Position numbers and translations under genes: made by a program. This document shows positions 12,502-24,617 of a DNA stretch of 64,000 nt, piece by piece (the first letter of the stretch is position 1; each line of letters begins with the position of its first letter). This DNA is from Vicia villosa (taxonomy: Eukaryota; Streptophyta; Magnoliopsida; Fabales; Fabaceae). The notes beneath the pieces are model-generated. The model saw nothing but the letters and a program-made list of their open reading frames with translations, was not told where the DNA came from and made no database searches. The stretch covers positions 78,465,553 through 78,529,552 of the forward strand of contig NC_081185.1 of assembly GCF_029867415.1 (NCBI RefSeq), read 5' to 3'.

Positions 12502-13605
12502 TCGTAGTGTGTCTTAGTCTTTGATGTCTTCTTGTTTCTTGCATCTGTTTCTTGCATCCGCTTCTAATCCATTTGTATCTTCTGATATATTTTGTTCAAT
12601 CAATGAAATATTATCTTCTTCACTTTATGTTATTTTATCATATGAATCTTTTTAATGCTTTTTGATGTTATGAGAAAAAGGGGGAGAAACATGATAATTG
12701 ATTTGATTTATATTATCAGCTGCTGGGATTAAGTCTCAATATTCCTAACATTATTTGCAAGTTCTATGTCTTTGAGATTTTTGCAGGTATGAAGATATTC
12801 TGAAAAAGCTCAACATGAGAAGCAAATACATGAGGAAAGACAAATTCTATAAAGAAGCATTTTCTTGGAAATTTGAAGCAAGCTTAGTGCTGTGAAGCTT
12901 CAAGATCAGAAGCAAGAAGAAGAATGTTCTGATAGTCATTCGAAGAATGCTCTGATGTTCTTGGTTGAGAATATGCTCTGACATTTTTTTCTTGACTATG
13001 TTCTGATACATTTTCTTCATCTCATTTGCTCTTATACAGGCTATTCTTAAATGCTTTGATACATGTTATTGCTCTGATACAGGTTATTTATTAAGAATGC
13101 TCTGATACATGATTGAATGCTCTGATACATGATAGTTATCAAACATGTTCTGATACATTCACATTATGACTTTGATAAATTCATCTTTTGATAATGTTAG
13201 TCTAGTATGTTCTGAATCATTTCAGGTTATAAAGATGCTCTGATGATGCTCTGAAATATTCAAGAATGTTCTGATTCAATCAAGCATGCTATGTCAACTG
13301 AGAAGAAATTCAAAATTATGAAGTTGTCCTATGGAAGCTAGAAGCAGAAGCTCTGAATTTTCTGAAGTTCTAGGCGAAGTGAAAGTCTCTGCTGAAATGA
13401 AAAATACTCAGGGAAGTCTTTTATTTATAAATTTCTTCTAGTATTTATTTCAGGGGGAGATTTTTAATCTCAGGGGGAGACATATTCACACACTCTGATT
13501 ATATGCTTATGCTATATATGTGTTATTGTCTTTTGTCATCTGATATTCTAATTGCAAATTCATATCAATTATATATGTTTTTTTCATCATAAAAAAGGGG
13601 GAGAT
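12502..13605 (+). other. Sirevirus 3' non-coding region with multiple polypurine tracts
   Basis: Non-coding. GGGGGAG-type purine tracts occur near 12674-12687, 13452-13461 and 13471-13481, with the LTR-adjacent one at 13591-13604. Between about 12920 and 13290 there are many copies of a ~13-bp motif ATGCTCTGATACAT in loose tandem order. Multiple polypurine tracts and conserved 3' non-coding motifs are reported for Sireviruses. Confidence 0.75.
13591..13605 (+). other. Polypurine tract (plus-strand primer site)
   Basis: AAAAAAGGGGGAGAT directly precedes the 3' LTR start TGTTAGAAC. This is the expected primer site for plus-strand DNA synthesis. Confidence 0.85.
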
Positions 13606-14739
13606 TGTTAGAACAAGATTTGTTCTGATCGATATTCTTGTTTTGATGATAACAAGGTATATGAATTTTATATAAGACAATGTGGTACTCTAATCCTATG
13701 CATTTTACATTTCAGGAAATATATAAGGAGTATGCACAATTCAGTGCTAAGAAGCACTGACTCAGAAGATTCTGGAATGCAACATCAGAAAATGCTTGCG
13801 CAAGACATCAGAAGATGGTCAAGCAGAATCAGAACATGGTCTTTGAAGCATCAGCAGAACTTGAGATCAGAAGCAGAAGCACTGAAGTTCTTATGGTATC
13901 ACGCTAAAGCACTTCAAAGTCAGAAGACAAGAAGATGCTGCAACTCTGATTCTGATTATTCAAACGTTGTATTCACAAAATCAAAGATCAGAAGTTAGTA
14001 CAAGATGACAGGCTACGAAGTCTATCTCTGACTGACAAAAGGAACGTTAGAAGCTACAAAAGGCAAAATCAGTAAAAGCAAAGAAAAGCATGGCTCGAGG
14101 TAGTTGACAAAACAGTGAAAATATTAAATGCAAAGCTGACTAGCCACGCAACGCATTAAATGCACTTCAACAGTCATCTTCTCAAAATGCCTATATATAT
14201 GAAGTTATGATCAGAAGCACTATAACACTTCTTGAAAACAAACTGAAACGCTGCTGAAACTATTTCAATACGAACTTCATCTTCAACCTCACTTTCATTG
14301 TAATATCTTAGTGAGAATTAAGCTTAGAACTTAAGAGAAATATCACAGTTGTGATTATAGCTTTCTAAGAAGCATTTGAATACTCTTGTAAACATTTATT
14401 TTACATTGATTTTTAAAAGGTTCCTAGAGTGATCAAGTTGTGATCAGTAGACTCTAGAAGACTTAGAAGTTTCTAAGTGTTGATTTCCTAGAGTGATCAA
14501 GGTGTGATCAGTATACTCTAGAAGACTTAGAGTGTTTCTAAGTGGATAACCATTGTAATCAAGATTGATTAGTGGATTAAATCCTCAGTTGAGGTAAATC
14601 ACTCTAAGGGGGTGGACTGGAGTAGTTTCGTTAACAACGAACCATGATAAAAAATATTGTGTTCATTATTTGTGTCTTAAGAGTTTTTAAAGTCACACTT
14701 ATTCAAACCCCCCCTTTCTAAGTGTTTTTCTATCCTTCA
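13606..14739 (+). repeat. 3' LTR of the Sirevirus, full length (1134 bp)
   Basis: It runs from TGTTAGAAC to CCTTCA and is followed by the duplication ACAAT at 14740-14744. A TATA-like sequence is at 14192-14200. It contains the same two ~55-bp tandem units as the 5' LTR (about 14420-14545). The short frame at 13732-13998 inside it is not a gene. Confidence 0.9.
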
Positions 14740-14744
14740 ACAAT

Positions 14745-15158
14745 AACTAGTCTTCCCTTAATAGTAGCACAGTCAAGATGTATGCCAACTAGCATGTTGT
14801 AACATGTGTTATAACAACAGGACAATCAAACATACTAACACTTTACTCCCCCTTTTTAGCCAAAAATTGACAAAAATAGAGTAAATGTAAAAAATTTAAG
14901 CACAAAAATATTGCAATCAAGCAATATACATAAAAACTGATGAAAACACACAAATTTGATGGAAACACACACAACATAACACCTTTTGGTGGTGTTCCAC
15001 TTCCTTCCCTTGTCAAAAAGCCTTTTGCATTCCTTGTGTATGTCTTGTAAAGACATTTCATTTCATCCCTTTTTCGTAGCAATTTGGGTAGGCTTTACCA
15101 GCCTCAAAAAATAGAGGAAAAATGCAGTAACAGTTGCATTCCTCTATGTCTGTAATTG
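14745..15158 (-). other. Region between RNase H relic and nested insertion
   Basis: This continues the minus-strand Copia relic. A reverse-complement polypurine tract (GGGGGAG type) lies at about 14845-14858. The small frames at 14843-15082 have no recognised domain. Confidence 0.4.
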
Positions 15159-15560
15159 CTAAGACTCTTCAATAGTGCAAGTTAAACCTCCACTACTTAT
15201 GTTTTGATTTGTTTTAAACATTACAGTAAGTTGTTTCTTGTTGTTCATATGTCCTAGAGTAGCAACCTTCCCTTCAACAAGATTCTTGATTAATTGGATA
15301 TCCAGATTCTTATTCCAACCATGTTGAGTTAGATATCCGATAATGTTCAATTCAGTACAGTGTTATTTCAAGATATTATGATTGACATCGTTCAAGATAT
15401 ATCTTATCATTTCAGAGAATCCTGCATTTTCTCCCCTAAGTTCAACTTCAGTAGTTAACTAGTAAGCACATGTTTGTTTCTCACTGATCCAGAAAAATAG
15501 ACTATTTCTCAAGGAAAAGATTCCATTAGCATTAGATGCTTACTCATAGAATTCACTGAT
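15159..15560 (-). pseudogene. Copia RNase H relic, minus strand
   Basis: Read on the minus strand, the open part 15350-15159 resembles the C-terminal end of Copia RNase H (an LVEGKVATLGHM segment matching the usual LVE...V.L.HV consensus). Upstream fragments (to ~15560) recall the SW.S+KQ / ST.EAEY region. Frames are broken, and the DIFTK-like motif is eroded. It belongs to the minus-strand Copia relic. The call is by pattern only. Confidence 0.5.
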
Positions 15561-15600
15561 GCCCATTTTATTAGGGTATTTTAAAGCCAATTATTTGGAT

Positions 15601-16470
<870 letters not shown>

Positions 16471-17064
16471 CCAAAATTTTACCTGATATATGATAAAGTT
16501 TTTGAAGTCAAAAGTAACCTAATCTACTTAATATAAATGTAAAGAAGTCATGATGACAACCCTAGCCACATGTCATCTTGATAACAATTATTGTCACATG
16601 TCATTTGGAGATAATTCTAAATACAAACTCTAATTATACAAACTCAATATTAAAATAAATAATAATTATAATAATAATAAAATAAATAATAATTAAAAAT
16701 ATTATAATAATAATATTAACCTTAATAATATAAATAATAAGTAACAATTAATATTATTTAATAATTGACACAATTGATACAAATAAATAGTAATTTATAA
16801 TAGAGTAAAAATAAATATACATAAATAATATTTTAATATAAATTGTTGGATTCAAAATATATTTATAAATATTTTAATTATTATATATATATAATTGATT
16901 AAAAAGTAAACTACCTTACAAATAAATAATATTATTATAATAATAATAGTGACACAATATTAATGATTAAAATAATAGTAATAATAAAAATATTATTTAA
17001 TAATTGATGCAATATTAATAATTATAAAAATAATAAATATTTTAACAATAATATTGAGTCATAG

Positions 17065-17757
17065 TAATAAATAAAATAGTTACATGTTTCTATTCATATA
17101 ATATATTTATTTTACTCAAATTTATCCTATCATAAAATAGTAACAATTTGTTTTTATAAATATTTCATAACTATTTGAACGTTTTTTTTTTCAATTCAAT
17201 TCTGTAAGTGCTATTGTTTAATTAGAATCATTCACCCATTTATTATATTTTATAAATTTTACATTTCTATAAGTATAATAAATAGTTACATGTTTCTATT
17301 CAAATAATATATTTATTTAACTCAAATTTATCATATCATATATTAAGACATTAGTTTGCAATATATTTTAATATAAAAAAATAACAATTTGTTTTTATAA
17401 ATATTTCATAACTATTTGTACGTTTTTTTTTTTTCAATTCAATTCTGTAACTGCTATTGTTTAATTAAGATCATTCACTCACTTATTATATTATATAAAA
17501 TTGATGTTTTAATAAATATAATAAAATAGTTACATGTTTCTATTCAAATAATATATTTATTTAACTCAAATTTATCATATCATATATTAAGAGATTAGTT
17601 TGCAATATATTTTAATATAAAAAAATAACAATTTGTTTTTATAAATATTTCATAACTATTTAAACGTTTTTTTTTTTCAATTCAATTCTGTAACTGCTAA
17701 TGTTTAATTAGGATCATTCACTCATTTATTTATTATATTAAATTTAATTAATACGTT
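17065..17757. repeat. Three tandem ~215-240-bp units within the Helitron
   Basis: Units begin at TAGTTACATGTTTCTATTCA near 17072, 17282 and 17526. Each contains ACTCAAATTTATC, TAACAATTTGTTTTTATAAA, a T-run and TCAATTCAATTCTGTAA. The first unit lacks about 30 bp present in the other two. Confidence 0.8.
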
Positions 17758-19477
17758 TTTATTTTTATTATTTGTTATTGTTTTATCCATATCCAAAATC
17801 ATTGTGTATATAAATATGTGATAATGGTTTATCATCATTTTCTACAAAACAAATCTTTGATGGTGATCTTCTTTTCTTTTTTTTTATAATGGTTTTTGTT
17901 TCTTTTTACATATATGTCTTGCATTTAGTTTGTGTGGCATAATAGAGATTGAGTTATTCTATTACAAGTATTTAAACTCTCTTTTTTATTGATATTGTTT
18001 TTTCTATTTGAATCAGGAGAAGATGATAAATTTGTGTTTGATCATTGCTGCTTGGAACGTCTGCAGATTGGTCACTTATGAATGTTTTTATTGATGTAAT
18101 TTTTGTTATTTTAGTTGTAATTTTTAAATAATTGTTCAAATAAATAGATATATCTTTATCCTTAATATCTTTATTCACCATATTGTTATTGTTACTATTG
18201 TTCCATTTGTTACTATCTTATTGTAAATTATTTGTTACTATTGTTCCATTTGTTCTTTCATTTACCTTTAATGTATAAATTATCAAACTAATAATACTTT
18301 AATCTAAGAGTTGATTGTGCATATGTTCCTTAAGGTAATATTGAGAAACTTTACGTGCTAAAAATGTGTTTGAAGAATTATGATTTAATGGGGTTAAACA
18401 CATAACATTCTGAAAGTAATAAGTCTGTAATAAGTCTTTAGAGTATTCTGATTTAGAATTTATAGCTTACAAATTTTTTTTTTGTGTAGGTTATTGTATT
18501 TGGTTTTAATCTCATATATGGCTTATTTAGTTTTATAATGGTTCAATTTTGAAGTTTTCTTTGTGTGATGTTCTTTCACGTGATTGTGTTAGGATCGAAA
18601 CTATTAATGATATTATATAATGATATGTAAGTCATTTGAATATTTAATTTTTTATTACATAAATTTAGATGATGGTAATTATATCTTAAGTTTGTACATT
18701 TTTTAATTATTATATCAAAATAACATGTCAGTTTATATAATTTTTGTTATTATAGTTTAGATGTTTCTATAATTTATATTTGTTTTCAATTAATAATTAG
18801 ATAACCATTTAAATTAGAATAATAATAATTATTAACGTTAATTCTTTATAAAGTTTTTGTAAACTCGATAAAATCAATTTTTAATTAATTTTTTAAAATA
18901 AATTTATATTGTCTCTAAAAATAATATCAAACTTATTTTTAATGAGTAAGTTATAACTTTATCACTTTTATTTTTATATACATTAATATTTATAAATTTT
19001 TATTTAGCAAATTAATTTTATAAAAAGAAAATCAAGCCTATTCTTTACAAAATCTGCCCGCAAGAAAATAGGGATGCAATTATAGTTAGTGTATTCTGAT
19101 ACCATTTGTCCAATATTTACCTTACCATAGAATCCACACAACTATTCTCTTCTCTGAAAATATGAGAAGCTACAAAATCCATACTATTAGTGATATTAAC
19201 ACAGCTGACCTATCGGTTTCGAACTTGCCAAGGCACAAAATCCATACTATTATCTTATAAATTTATAAGATAAATTTTACGATTTCTTACAAATAAAGGT
19301 CTACATATTTTTGGCTACGTAAGTAGTTATAATATAAACATGTCTTATTTAATCTCCATATTATTAACTAAAAAAAATAATTTATAGTTTTTCGCATTAA
19401 AAAATTAATAATATAATTACAAATATAACCTGAATGGCCTACAAAATAATTGTATATCTAAATAAAAAATTAAATAT

Positions 19478-19482
<5 letters not shown>

Positions 19483-19519
<37 letters not shown>
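19483..19519. repeat. Short (TA)n run near the Helitron 3' end
   Basis: TA dinucleotide run about 17 bp upstream of the terminal hairpin. Confidence 0.9.
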
Positions 19520-19522
<3 letters not shown>

Positions 19523-19567
19523 TTATTTCTAATATACCCGTGCGAAGCACGGGTTTTGGCGATCTAG

Positions 19568-19869
19568 TAATTATATAAATATGGTGTGTCTCAACCCTTA
19601 TTTACTGCACACCACGCTAAAACCGAAAAATGAGCTCATATCTTCACCTTGTATTTATGTATTTCAATGACGAAAAATCACAACTAATCACCGTGAAAAT
19701 ATCCCTGGCAGATCTGAAAGTTTATTAACTATATTCTCCCCTTAATAAATAAAAGAGAATTCTTCTAAGATGCTAGTTTGGTTGTGATTTCGTGAGATAT
19801 ACTCTGGAATTTAATATGCTTTGGTTTATCTTTGAATATTAATGTTACCTTCTCTTTATAAGGTCATTG
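19568..19869. other. Unassigned sequence
   Basis: Right flank of the Helitron. Nothing recognisable as a gene. Confidence 0.4.
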
Positions 19870-20260
19870 CGGGATAGTAGAATTAACCTTTTTTTTATAG
19901 ACGTAGAATTAACTTTTGTCCTTATTCATAATTTACCCTGATATCTCTCCAGACTCTTTAAAGATTTTCATAACCATTTGAATTTGAAGTGATCTCTTGT
20001 TCTCTTGAAGGACAAGCATGATATCATTTGCATACAAGACATGAGTTGGAAGAAGAGCCTCCATAGTGACTCATAAAGATTTGAATTTTCCTCTTTGAAG
20101 GGATGAGGATTGGCCATGATAAGGACATCCGCCACTATACCAAATAATAGAGGAGGTAAAGAATTCCCTTATCTCACGCAGCTTTTGCAATAGAAAAAAG
20201 CTATCACCTTTCCATTTACATTGATTGATAATTGAGATGAGAGTAAAATTTCTCTAAAGA
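19870..20260 (-). pseudogene. LINE reverse-transcriptase relic, minus strand
   Basis: On the minus strand, broken frames give a segment like SINVNGK followed by a remnant of the LRQGDPLSPLLF motif (near 20185) and then PTHVLYANDI (near 20030), a degenerate form of the Y-A-D-D catalytic motif of L1-type RT. Frameshifts and stops are frequent. A non-LTR retrotransposon is the best explanation. Confidence 0.6.
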
Positions 20261-20338
20261 ATGTTCGATGGAAACTGTCATTCAAGTGTATCTAACACAG
20301 TAACAAGTTCCAAAACTCTAATGTATATTATTTACTTT

Positions 20339-20890
20339 TCTTTTTTTTTTTTAAACAGCAAAAATATATTACCAAAACCCAAGGGCATGAGACATGCCAA
20401 TATTCCATACAGCATATTAGCGAGGTTATCAATCATAAAACGCAGTATTAGCGAGGTTATCAAGCATAAAACGCAGCCACAGACCAGCTGACCAAGACAG
20501 AAACCTCAACCAAAATTACACCACAGCACAGAATTAGATCACAGCAATTACAATTCAAAAATTGAAGATACACAACTAAATTAGATTAACACAATAACAA
20601 ACTTGCTCCATTAAACTAGCCAACTCAAAAATTACTGGAAGATCAAAAAATCTGGTACACTGTCCACACGCCGCTGCCGACACCAAACCACCGCAAAGCA
20701 CAACCAATAACAACCAGAAGCTCCATCCACTAAACACCCGACCAAGCAGATAAAATGCTGCCACAGTCACACAAACGAGACTGTCCTGCATTATGCTGCC
20801 ACACAAACTATGTAAAAGAGCGCCGGCATTGATGCAGAACGGCTACTAAGACTGATATGCAAAAAAACCTCCAAAAACGACCCAAGGCTA
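20339..20890 (-). mobile_element. Possible 5'-truncated retroposon with antisense poly(A)
   Basis: A T-run at about 20339-20353 immediately precedes a moderately GC-rich block, as expected for the poly(A) tail of a minus-strand retroposon. The frame at 20806-20576 has no recognised domain. There is a direct 44-bp-spaced duplication around TATTAGCGAGGTTATCAA (20417 and 20447 region). Target-site duplications were not established. Confidence 0.35.
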
Positions 20891-21099
20891 CATTACTTTA
20901 GTTTAGAATCAAAATAAATCGAGAAAAAAGAAGTACTGAAATTTCCTGTGTATCTAACAACACATTGTTGACAAAGAGCACTTCCATCATACAAATAAAT
21001 AAGTGTGGGAAAAAAAATAAAGGAATGAGGCCAAGTCTTAACCTTCTAAACAACTTCAATTCTTCCACGCATCACACAAAAAATAAAAATTCTTAGCAC

Positions 21100-21784
21100 A
21101 CTACTCACAAGTATGGTTATGAAACTGAGTAAGTTAAATTGGAATCAAGCTACGCAGAGCCTCTCCTGCAAGCTCGGACAAATTCATGAGATTCTATGAC
21201 AATGTAAAAACAAAACAACTCTTATTGCATACTTACATATGATCATCCAAACAATGAGTTTAACAAGGTTGTCAGGACGGCGGGATCCAGTAGAAATCAG
21301 AACACACAATTCTGATCTTGTAACTAATAACAGAATAACAAAACACCAATCTGACAATATTGAGAACTTATTCATTATTCATAATTATCTAAACAGTAAG
21401 TTTAGTATATTGCTACTTAGAACACCTACAACATGGTTGCTTAGATCATGGGATCTAGTCGAGGTAAGAGTATAACAAATAAATCAAGAGCGAAAAAGGA
21501 ACAAAAAGAAAAGAATATCCAGATATAGATTTTCAGTATATCATTAATTGAATCTTGTAAAACTACAACAAGATTTGAATTGTAATGTGAACTGTACCTG
21601 TTCTACAAAACATGTACTTAAATTACTTATAAAGTTGAAGACTTTCACCTGCCTTTACACAAAAACCAGCAAACTATAACGCGGAAAGTTGCTACACTAC
21701 ACATGTTTCCAAAGAAACCTAAAGAGCAACATCAAGAGGGTCATAATGTGCTAAACAAAATGAGTGCTGTAACTTGTTACTGAT
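21100..21784. repeat. Segment shared with the flanks of F-box genes 2 and 4
   Basis: From about 21108 the sequence is a diverged copy of segments starting near 37950 and 51440 (TGGTTATGAAA...AAGTTTAATTGG..TC..GC...CAGAGCCTCTCCTGC). Around 21663-21790 it matches the zinc-finger end of the LINE relic next to gene 4 (53020-53130). It is the left part of the duplicated module that carries the F-box genes. Confidence 0.6.
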
Positions 21785-21992
21785 GAAATTATTCATTGTT
21801 CCAATCAGCCCCATCCTGTTTCTTCCAAGCATTCCACCAAGTTCCATCAATAGCGAAATTATTCGTTGTTCCAATAGCCCCATCCTCTTTCTTCCAAGCA
21901 TTCCACCAAGTTCCTTCAATAGCGAAATTATTCGTTATTCCAATAAGCCCCATCCTTTTTCTTCCAACATTCCACCAAGTTCCATCAATGGC
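21785..21992. repeat. Three tandem ~70-bp units, 3' of F-box gene 1
   Basis: Units at 21785-21854, 21855-21923 and 21924-21992 each run from GAAATTATTC through CCCCATCC and TTCTTCCAA to ATTCCACCAAGTTCC. The corresponding sites next to F-box genes 2 (39493) and 4 (53116) hold a single unit, so the expansion is local to copy 1. Frames crossing the array on both strands are artefacts. Confidence 0.85.
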
Positions 21993-22710
21993 ACCAGGTG
22001 TACTTGAAGTTGGGGTTGTCGATCTACAATTCAAAATGACTTCAATTAAACAGGAGAGTGAAAAAGAAAAACATGAAAATAGAACAAAAATACAAAGGAA
22101 AATAAATGAATGGATAGATCTCAAAAGTAGTACAGTTATTTATCTTTGTTGAAAAACAAAAATATTAACTTCAATCATGATGCCCCAGGTGACAAGAGGT
22201 TATAATACTAAATATCATATTCTATAAAAATATCATTATCAAGTAAAGAAATAAAATAATACCGCCTCTGGCATTAGCATGGATATTAAATTGGAACAAG
22301 AAGAATATCTAATTGCAAAATATATATATAAATTGTTGATGCGCGTCTCATAGATTTGTTTCCCACTTCCACCATTCATTATGTTACATTCAAATTCTTT
22401 TCGAACATAAATAATGTACTACTTTGCAAAATGAGGATTATTTCATGCTTAAGCTTAACACCAACTCAATAAAAAATATCCAAGAGAGGATGAATGTATT
22501 CATGGGAGATACATCATCTAGCTACTCAACTCTAAAGAAAATGCATCTTCTAGATTATATTAAACATAAAATCAAAACAAATTCATTTCATAAGTAATCA
22601 TTCAACAATCAAATCAAAATCATCGTAAGAAAACAATCCACGACATATTATACAACATACACATATTAACATAAATTCAATCAAGTAATTTTTCAAACAG
22701 AAACTTACTT
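21993..22710. other. 3' flank of F-box gene 1
   Basis: Non-coding sequence homologous to 39590-40455 and 53190-53954. It probably contains the 3' UTR of the minus-strand F-box gene. No separate gene is seen. Confidence 0.5.
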
Positions 22711-23922
22711 TCAACGAATAGAAACCAAACTTTCAACATAATCCTTGCAAAAGGCCCATCGCGGTTTATTGGTAACTATCTCTACCCTATTATTTGTCCA
22801 ATCATAGATAATAGCTAGCAGGTCTCGCTTGTTTGCCAATACCAAAGTATTCTTATCCTGAGAAATGTGCAACGGCGACCAGCATCCAATGTGTTGAAGA
22901 TTTTGATATTTAATTCTATAGAGTTGAGTCCAAGACTCTCCAACCCCAAACTCCTTCATCTGCCATATAACCAAACAAGTCTGTTTGAAATCATGACAAA
23001 AACAAAGAGACTCCAGCAACACAGAAATAGTCGGCTCAATCAACGGCACTTCCTCCAAACCCCGCGGAGGCATTAACTCCACGTGTCTCTCAGCACCCAA
23101 ATCAAGCGAAATGATCACAAATTGATCAAGAATAATATCACTACTATGATAAAACCTATCCGCGGAATAACAATTCCGTAGCGCCAGCCAATTAAGACTC
23201 CCATTCAAATAAACACCATGATTCTCACTTGGAAGAGTTAACCGGAGAGGTCCAACCGGAAAACCTTGAATATCCCCCCAAACATTATCCTTCAAACTAA
23301 AAACTCTCACCTCTGTTCTCAATTGAGTTTCGTTGTCACCATTTTCACCACCAATCACTCGTAACGCGGCTACTTTATAATTATCAGTTAAACTATCATA
23401 ACCAAATGCATATCTAGAGAAAAAATAACGATGCTTGCAATAATCCTTAAAATACCCTAATTTCCTAGATAAAGTACTTGTAGCTGGATTATAGAAATTG
23501 AGCCAGCAATCTCTGTAGCTACCAGTGAAACTAGAATAATGAGCAAAACAGAGCAACCCGTTACAAGAACCAACCAACCAGTAATGGACAGTGTCTAACA
23601 ATGGATGGAAAGGCTTCTCCGGAACGGTGATAAGAGGATTCTCGAGAAAACTGTTGATAGGGAGAGTGACGAAACGGAAATCTGCTACGGATTTTCCTGA
23701 GACGAGTGTGAGTTGAGGGTTTTGCTCGGATCGACGGAGATGCATTTTGATAAAGGTGGGATCGGAAATGAGGGAGTTGAAGAACTTACTGACGCTTTTC
23801 ATTTGCATGAGAGATTTGACGGGAAGGAAGGAGAGGACTTCTGCCATGATTTCGTCGGGGAGGATAGGTGGTGACGACGGAGAGCTGGGCGGACGGCGAG
23901 ATTGAGAGGGACGGAGATCCAT
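22711..23922 (-). CDS. F-box protein with F-box-associated domain (gene 1)
   Basis: Predicted substrate-recognition subunit of an SCF (Skp1-Cullin-F-box) E3 ubiquitin ligase. The protein is 403 residues. After a Ser/Pro-rich N terminus (1-19) comes the F-box at about 20-62 (LPDEIMAEVLSFLPVKSL, then VSKFFNSLISDPTFIKMHL). An F-box-associated interaction region of the F_box_assoc_1 type follows from about residue 100, with GSCNGLLCF and FYNPAT near its start. The start at 23920-23922 (MDLRPSQ) is chosen because all four paralogues share an MDL start. An upstream in-frame ATG at 24006 would add 28 residues not conserved as protein. Single exon. Paralogues lie at 40456, 45727 and 53955, all on the minus strand. 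The substrate is unknown. Confidence 0.88.
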   Translation of the reverse strand: MDLRPSQSRRPPSSPSSPPILPDEIMAEVLSFLPVKSLMQMKSVSKFFNSLISDPTFIKMHLRRSEQNPQLTLVSGKSVADFRFVTLPINSFLENPLITVPEKPFHPLLDTVHYWLVGSCNGLLCFAHYSSFTGSYRDCWLNFYNPATSTLSRKLGYFKDYCKHRYFFSRYAFGYDSLTDNYKVAALRVIGGENGDNETQLRTEVRVFSLKDNVWGDIQGFPVGPLRLTLPSENHGVYLNGSLNWLALRNCYSADRFYHSSDIILDQFVIISLDLGAERHVELMPPRGLEEVPLIEPTISVLLESLCFCHDFKQTCLVIWQMKEFGVGESWTQLYRIKYQNLQHIGCWSPLHISQDKNTLVLANKRDLLAIIYDWTNNRVEIVTNKPRWAFCKDYVESLVSIR

Positions 23923-24617
23923 TTTCGCGTGAGGAAAGTGGCGGAGATGGAGACTCGATGGATTGTAAGTTGGATAGCTGTACTGTGTGCTGTGCCTGTA
24001 CCACATTTGTCCTTTTTTTTTTTTTAATAGAAAGTTGTTTTAATGTTCTAGAATAAAAATAATTTTAAAATAAATATTAATTATGCAATTATAAAATGAA
24101 TCTAAAAAATTTACAGATAAGATGAAACAAAACAATTATTTAATTATTTAAAATTATAAATTTTAATACCTTTTACCTAAATTTTTTATTAAAATTCATG
24201 AGTATTTAAAAATTTACCTATGAAAGTAGAATCTTAAGCACTAAGTTTAAAAACTTAAAAATGTATAATTTATTATTGAAAATAATATTTTGACTTAATT
24301 TTAAGAGAATATTTTTATATTTAATTATTTAACTAATATTTTAAGTGTAAGAGTTAAAATTAACAACAACAAAAAATAGTTATAAAAAACGTTTATAAGA
24401 GAATATTTATAGTGAGATTGAAAGAATTTTTTCTTTATCAAAGATTGAAAGAATATTTATCTCAACATGAACTTTTTTTTTTTTTTGACAAAAATCTCAA
24501 CATGAACTTTAAGCACTATAACAATGAACTTAATTAATAACAGAAATCCCTATTTATTTGTCAAAAGAAATTAGGCATTGTAATAGGAATGATAGGGCGG
24601 ATTTAAGCATTATCAAT
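23923..24617. other. Upstream region of F-box gene 1, AT-rich
   Basis: The ~90 bp before the start codon is conserved with the upstream regions of F-box genes 2-4. Beyond a T-run at about 24008 it becomes AT-rich DNA with similarity to the AT-rich repeats upstream of the other copies (TTCTAGAATAAAAATAATT near 24046). No gene is seen. The left flank of the Copia LTR starts at 24618. Confidence 0.5.

Larger units (their letters stand above)
3289..14739 (+). mobile_element. Sirevirus-type Copia LTR retrotransposon, complete but decayed
   Basis: The element starts TGTTAGAAC and ends CCTTCA (TG...CA) and is flanked by a perfect 5-bp duplication ACAAT (3284-3288 and 14740-14744). Order: 5' LTR, gag with CCHC knuckle, pol as protease-integrase-reverse transcriptase-RNase H (Copia order), a third envelope-like gene, a long non-coding region with several polypurine tracts, then the 3' LTR. 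An extra gene after pol plus multiple polypurine tracts is typical of Sireviruses (SIRE1 of soybean). All genes carry stops or frameshifts, and the 5' LTR-gag junction is deleted, so the copy cannot be autonomous. The two LTRs look roughly 95% alike by eye. It is inserted in the minus-strand Copia relic at 2035-15600. Confidence 0.92.
2035..15600 (-). mobile_element. Relic Copia element, minus strand, split by a nested element
   Basis: Read on the minus strand, this relic runs from a Copia RNase H fragment (about 15560 down to 15159), through a non-coding 3' region with purine-rich tracts (near 14858-14845, 3264-3254 and 2861-2850), into an LTR whose first bases TGTTAATTC lie at 2849 and below. 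Multiple GGGGGAG-type tracts upstream of the LTR are a known trait of Sireviruses, so a SIRE-type Copia is the best guess. The element is interrupted by the Sirevirus at 3289-14739. The 5' part (reverse transcriptase, integrase, gag, 5' LTR) is not found in the window. The right limit is approximate. Confidence 0.55.
16523..19567 (+). mobile_element. Non-autonomous Helitron, both ends visible
   Basis: The 5' end reads TCTACTTAATATAAA after an A (16522). The 3' end is a perfect hairpin at 19536-19554 (ACCCGTGC, loop GAA, GCACGGGT), then nine bases and CTAG at 19564-19567, followed by T (19568). TC at the 5' end, CTRR with an upstream hairpin at the 3' end, insertion between A and T and no target duplication are the defining Helitron features. 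The 5' subterminal region has the CACATGTCAT motifs common near plant Helitron starts. No Rep/helicase coding is visible, so the 3.0-kb element would need a helper. The body is AT-rich with a three-copy tandem repeat. Confidence 0.8.

Noticed and set aside
20576..20806. Minus-strand frame of 76 residues with hydrophobic segments
   Set aside because: No recognised family, and it lies in a probable retroposon tail. Membrane-like composition alone is not enough.
23922..24006. Extended N terminus for F-box gene 1 (start at 24006), and similarly for gene 2 (start at 41790)
   Set aside because: The extra residues are not conserved as protein among the paralogues, whereas an MDL start is shared by all four.
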